This document shows positions 7,403 to 9,141 of a DNA stretch of 9,141 nucleotides, piece after piece; positions within the stretch are counted from its first letter, which is position 1; each line of letters opens with the position of its first letter. The position numbers and the translations under genes were made by a program. The DNA lies in the NCBI GenBank assembly GCA_002431355.1, contig DJEQ01000116.1, positions 1 to 9,141 on the forward strand, given 5' to 3'. The notes below the pieces were generated by a model. It was given only the letters and a program-made list of their open reading frames with translations, was not told the DNA's origin and ran no database searches. The DNA is from Oribacterium sp. UBA5894. GTDB lineage: Bacteria > Bacillota > Clostridia > Lachnospirales > Lachnospiraceae.

Positions 7403-7431
7403 ATTATAACGAAGGGGTCCGGCCTTGACAA
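7403..7431 (-). promoter_or_regulatory. Housekeeping sigma promoter of the PBP-yigZ-typA-dapA operon
   Basis: On the minus strand TTGTCA (7431-7426) and a perfect TATAAT (7408-7403) are separated by exactly 17 bp, which is a near-consensus sigma-A/sigma-70 promoter. The expected start of transcription near 7396 gives a leader of about 35 bases before the PBP start codon. An 8-bp palindrome ACTTAAGT (7385-7392) falls just downstream of the predicted start; its role is unknown. Confidence 0.88.
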
Positions 7432-7467
7432 TCCTCATCCCTTACAATTTCCGGCGGCTTTTCATCC

Positions 7468-7504
7468 AAAAAACAGGACCTGTTCCGAAGAACACAGGTC
7501 CTGT
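7468..7504 (-). terminator. Intrinsic terminator of the RpiB-like gene
   Basis: On the minus strand the arms ACAGGACCTGT and ACAGGTCCTGT (7504-7494 and 7483-7473) pair perfectly. A tighter fold is also possible, in which GTTC and GAAC close a stable C(TTCG)G tetraloop with a two-base bulge below. The stem runs directly into six T residues. It lies about 97 bases after the stop codon of the RpiB-like gene and ahead of the PBP promoter, separating the two transcripts. Confidence 0.92.
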
Positions 7505-7518
7505 ACCATTTCTTATGA

Positions 7519-7596
7519 GCGAGCCTCGATTCATCTTCCATCCTCGGAGCGCGTGCCACGCTCCGTCAGCGGTCTCTGTAATCGAAGCGATCTCGC
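7519..7596 (-). other. Nested inverted repeats in the 3' region of the RpiB-like gene
   Basis: Three inverted pairs are nested in order: GCGAG (7519-7523) with CTCGC (7592-7596), TCGATT (7526-7531) with AATCGA (7580-7585), and CGGAGCG (7545-7551) with CGCTCCG (7559-7565). The RNA could fold into one long interrupted hairpin between the stop codon and the terminator. No U-run follows and no known RNA family is recognised. It may be 3' UTR structure protecting the mRNA; short arms such as these can also occur by chance. Confidence 0.3.
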
Positions 7597-7600
7597 GTTT

Positions 7601-8242
7601 TCAGGCAAGCATCGACTTCACATAGGCTGCAATCTTTTCATCCTTACAGTGCGCGAAGAAAAGCTCCTGGAACTTCGCACCCGCGAATGCCCCCTTTACC
7701 AGCTCTGGATCCAGCTCCTTCAGTACTTCCACGAGATCCTGACGCATCGTGTGACGACGAACCTCATCCAGAATCTTCTTATTGCGCTGCTCCGGCTCTC
7801 TTCTCTCTGGTGGATAGCCTCCGCCAAACGGTGCAGAGAACAGCTTTTCAAAGATGTACTCGAGGTTCAGATCGCCACCCCAACCAAACTTCAGCGCATA
7901 CGGCAGTGAAACCGAATTGCCATCATTGATCTGTGCAAAGGTAAAGGCATCGATTGGATCCTCCACATGTCCGCAGAGAACACCCGGGAAGGAATTCAGC
8001 GCAAGCATTGCTCCTTCTCCCGTACCACAGCCGGTCACGACGAAGTCCGCTGCGCCACTGTTCAGAAGGACTGCCGCCAGAATACCATTCTGAACATAGG
8101 TAAGCTGTGCCTCATCGTCCGCGCTGTACATGCCATAGTTGTCCACGCTGTAGCCCTTCTCATCGGCCACCTTCTTCAGGGATGCATAGATCATGCCGTT
8201 CTTTGCTGCCTGAGAGTTCTCATTGATTAATGCAATTCTCAT
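7601..8242 (-). CDS. RpiB/LacA/LacB family sugar-phosphate isomerase homologue
   Basis: Members of this family interconvert aldose and ketose phosphates (ribose-5-phosphate/ribulose-5-phosphate, or galactose-6-phosphate/tagatose-6-phosphate). The core matches: VVTGCGTGEGAMLALNSFPG (68-87) carries Cys72 of the active-site CGTG motif, and INDGNSVSLP (105-114) matches the N-D-x-N region. The 213 residues exceed the usual 150 or so by a C-terminal extension (from about 155). The N-terminus reads MRIALINENSQAAKN where classical RpiB has an S-D-H-A-G motif, and the His before N-D-x-N is replaced by Ile105. The substrate is therefore uncertain, and a generic name is safer than rpiB. The ATG follows AGGAGA at about 10 bases. 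The gene has its own promoter and terminator and stands alone between sufU and the PBP operon. Confidence 0.88.
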   Translation of the reverse strand: MRIALINENSQAAKNGMIYASLKKVADEKGYSVDNYGMYSADDEAQLTYVQNGILAAVLLNSGAADFVVTGCGTGEGAMLALNSFPGVLCGHVEDPIDAFTFAQINDGNSVSLPYALKFGWGGDLNLEYIFEKLFSAPFGGGYPPERREPEQRNKKILDEVRRHTMRQDLVEVLKELDPELVKGAFAGAKFQELFFAHCKDEKIAAYVKSMLA

Positions 8243-8263
8243 ATACGTAATTCTCCTGTTTCT

Positions 8264-8281
8264 CGGTTTGTAAACCGGTTT
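8264..8281 (-). promoter_or_regulatory. Overlapping palindromes, operator-like, between promoter and start of the RpiB-like gene
   Basis: AAACCGGTTT (8272-8281) is a perfect 10-bp palindrome with a central CG step, as seen in many LacI-family operators. It overlaps a second inverted repeat, CGGTTT-GT-AAACCG (8264-8277). Both lie just downstream of the predicted transcription start and upstream of the ribosome binding site, a place where a bound repressor would block transcription. The second repeat could instead form an RNA hairpin in the leader. No regulator gene is nearby in the window. Confidence 0.4.
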
Positions 8282-8290
8282 TCTATCGTT

Positions 8291-8319
8291 ATTGTAGCTG
8301 ATTCAGTCTGAAAGCACAA
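8291..8319 (-). promoter_or_regulatory. Predicted promoter of the RpiB-like gene
   Basis: On the minus strand TTGTGC (8319-8314) and TACAAT (8296-8291) are 17 bp apart. The -10 box matches consensus at five of six bases and the -35 box keeps TTG. It lies directly after the sufU terminator and about 50 bases before the start codon, where a promoter is needed. Confidence 0.65.
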
Positions 8320-8329
8320 GCCGGAGAGG

Positions 8330-8365
8330 AAAAAAACGCGGTTCCCTCGTACTGAAGAGAACCGC
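8330..8365 (-). terminator. Intrinsic terminator of the suf transcript
   Basis: Nine bases after the sufU stop, on the minus strand, GCGGTTCTC (8365-8357) pairs with GGGAACCGC (8346-8338), including one G-U pair, around a 10-base loop. One base later comes a run of seven T residues (8336-8330). This should end the suf operon. Confidence 0.9.
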
Positions 8366-8374
8366 AACCAGAGC

Positions 8375-8842
8375 TTATTTTTCGAATTTTCCGTCGTACT
8401 GATCAATCTTTCCCGCGTCCGCGTCCTGAAAAATCTGATCCATGGTATGCCATCCAAGGACAGCACACTTGACACGCGCCGGCATGTGGGAAATATCCTC
8501 CAGAATACCAGCCTCCTCCAGCTCTTCCTTCTCCTCCTCGCTGATCTTTCCCTTGATCATGCGAAGGAAAATCTCGGAAAGACGGAGTGCTTCCTCCTTC
8601 GGCTTTCCAATGATGAGATCGCACATCATATCGGCGCTGGCCTGAGAAATCGCGCAGCCGTCCCCATCAAAGGAGGCATCCTCGATCACGTTGTCTGCAT
8701 TGACCTTGATGTAAAGGACGACATCATCACCACAGCTCGGATTGACGCCCTCGAGTGAATACGTCGCATCCTTCATCGTATACTTATGGGCCGGATGAAT
8801 GTTATGGTCCGTCAGAACCTCATTGTAAAATGTCACTGCCAT
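8375..8842 (-). CDS. sufU: SUF-type iron-sulfur cluster assembly protein SufU
   Basis: SufU is the zinc-containing partner of the cysteine desulfurase SufS in Gram-positive bacteria; it accepts the persulfide sulfur and passes it on for Fe-S cluster assembly. The 155-residue protein has the family's three conserved cysteines and the aspartate: NPSCGDD (Cys37, Asp39), DGDGCAISQASADMM (Cys63) and ARVKCAVLGW (Cys126). Between the second and third cysteine there is the insertion that separates SufU from IscU, here a charged helix-rich stretch (about 95-118). The lead MAVTFYNEVLTDHNIHPAHK is also typical. Its start codon overlaps the sufS stop by one base (TGATG), implying translational coupling. 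It is the last gene of the transcript, as a terminator follows at once. Confidence 0.95.
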   Translation of the reverse strand: MAVTFYNEVLTDHNIHPAHKYTMKDATYSLEGVNPSCGDDVVLYIKVNADNVIEDASFDGDGCAISQASADMMCDLIIGKPKEEALRLSEIFLRMIKGKISEEEKEELEEAGILEDISHMPARVKCAVLGWHTMDQIFQDADAGKIDQYDGKFEK

Positions 8843-9141
8843 CAGTATCCCATCTCCTCTCTCAGCTTTTTAAGGGCAGCCAGGAACTGCTTCACATCCT
8901 CCTCCGTATTATATACACCCACACTTGCACGCACGGTGCTTGGTGTATGGCAGAATTTCATGAGTGGCTGCGCACAGTGATGCCCTGCGCGGATATCGAC
9001 CCTGTGGGAGTCAAATATAGCCGCGATGTCATGTGGATGCACGCCATCCACCGTGAAGGTCACGATGCCATGGTGCTTCTCCGGATCGGTCGAACCCAGG
9101 ATATGGACATACGGAAGCTTCTGCATTTCTTCCATCATGAG
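8842..9141 (-). CDS. sufS: Cysteine desulfurase SufS, C-terminal part (cut by right window edge)
   Basis: SufS is a PLP enzyme that turns cysteine into alanine and holds the sulfur as a persulfide for SufU. The last 99 codons are inside the window and the frame is open to the edge, continuing upstream. VDIRAGHHCAQPLM (residues 48-61 of this fragment) includes Cys56, the persulfide cysteine in the conserved R-A-G-H-x-C-A-Q context. STVRASVGVYNTEEDVKQFL (68-87) holds the arginine (Arg71) that binds the substrate carboxylate and the Y-N-T motif from the PLP-dependent class V fold. HGIVTFTVDGVHPHDIA (24-40) is the expected C-terminal domain strand. The gene overlaps sufU by one base. The PLP lysine lies outside the window. 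The SufS-SufU pairing rules against NifS or CsdA naming, but the fragment alone cannot fix this. Confidence 0.94.
   Translation of the reverse strand, partial: LMMEEMQKLPYVHILGSTDPEKHHGIVTFTVDGVHPHDIAAIFDSHRVDIRAGHHCAQPLMKFCHTPSTVRASVGVYNTEEDVKQFLAALKKLREEMGY

Noticed and set aside
1..9141. CRISPR array, tRNA or rRNA genes, insertion sequences, phage or defence genes
   Set aside because: No regularly spaced repeats, no tRNA-like cloverleaf, no transposase or integrase motifs; all sizeable coding regions are accounted for by core metabolic and cell-wall genes.

Overview
The window reads as a conserved chromosomal segment of a Gram-positive anaerobe in the Bacillota, most likely Clostridia and plausibly Lachnospiraceae. 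The grounds are a SufS-SufU iron-sulfur pair (SufU rather than IscU), a long class A penicillin-binding protein of clostridial type with a cysteine-containing region and an acidic tail, strong AGGAGG-like ribosome binding sites, and moderate GC content. The family assignment is inference from protein character; nothing here fixes the species.

All nine genes lie on the minus strand, so transcription runs from right to left. From the right edge: the 3' end of sufS (cysteine desulfurase) overlaps sufU by one base and is followed by a clear intrinsic terminator. A monocistronic gene for an RpiB/LacA/LacB-type sugar-phosphate isomerase homologue has its own promoter, a palindromic operator-like site and a downstream terminator. 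A near-consensus promoter (TTGTCA, 17 bp, TATAAT) then starts a four-gene run: class A PBP, YigZ/IMPACT family protein, typA/bipA GTPase and dapA. This run ends in a strong terminator just after dapA. dapB comes next, separated from dapA by a 185-bp gap packed with hairpins, and last is the 5' end of purB (adenylosuccinate lyase), cut by the left edge.

The genes are housekeeping: peptidoglycan polymerisation (PBP), supply of diaminopimelate and lysine (DapA, DapB), a ribosome-associated GTPase (TypA), purine synthesis (PurB) and Fe-S cluster assembly (SufS, SufU). I see no mobile-element genes, CRISPR array, tRNA, rRNA, phage gene or defence system.

The most interesting non-coding feature is the dapA-dapB gap. 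After the dapA terminator it holds a 26-bp perfect palindrome, a 9-bp hairpin, and a nested hairpin followed by a short U-run just upstream of the dapB ribosome binding site, with an alternative pairing that would compete with that last hairpin. It may be a dispersed intergenic repeat, an attenuator of dapB, or both. The most interesting protein is the RpiB-like one: it keeps the GCGTG cysteine motif but lacks two histidine-bearing motifs of classical RpiB and has a C-terminal extension. No entirely new multi-gene system is evident.
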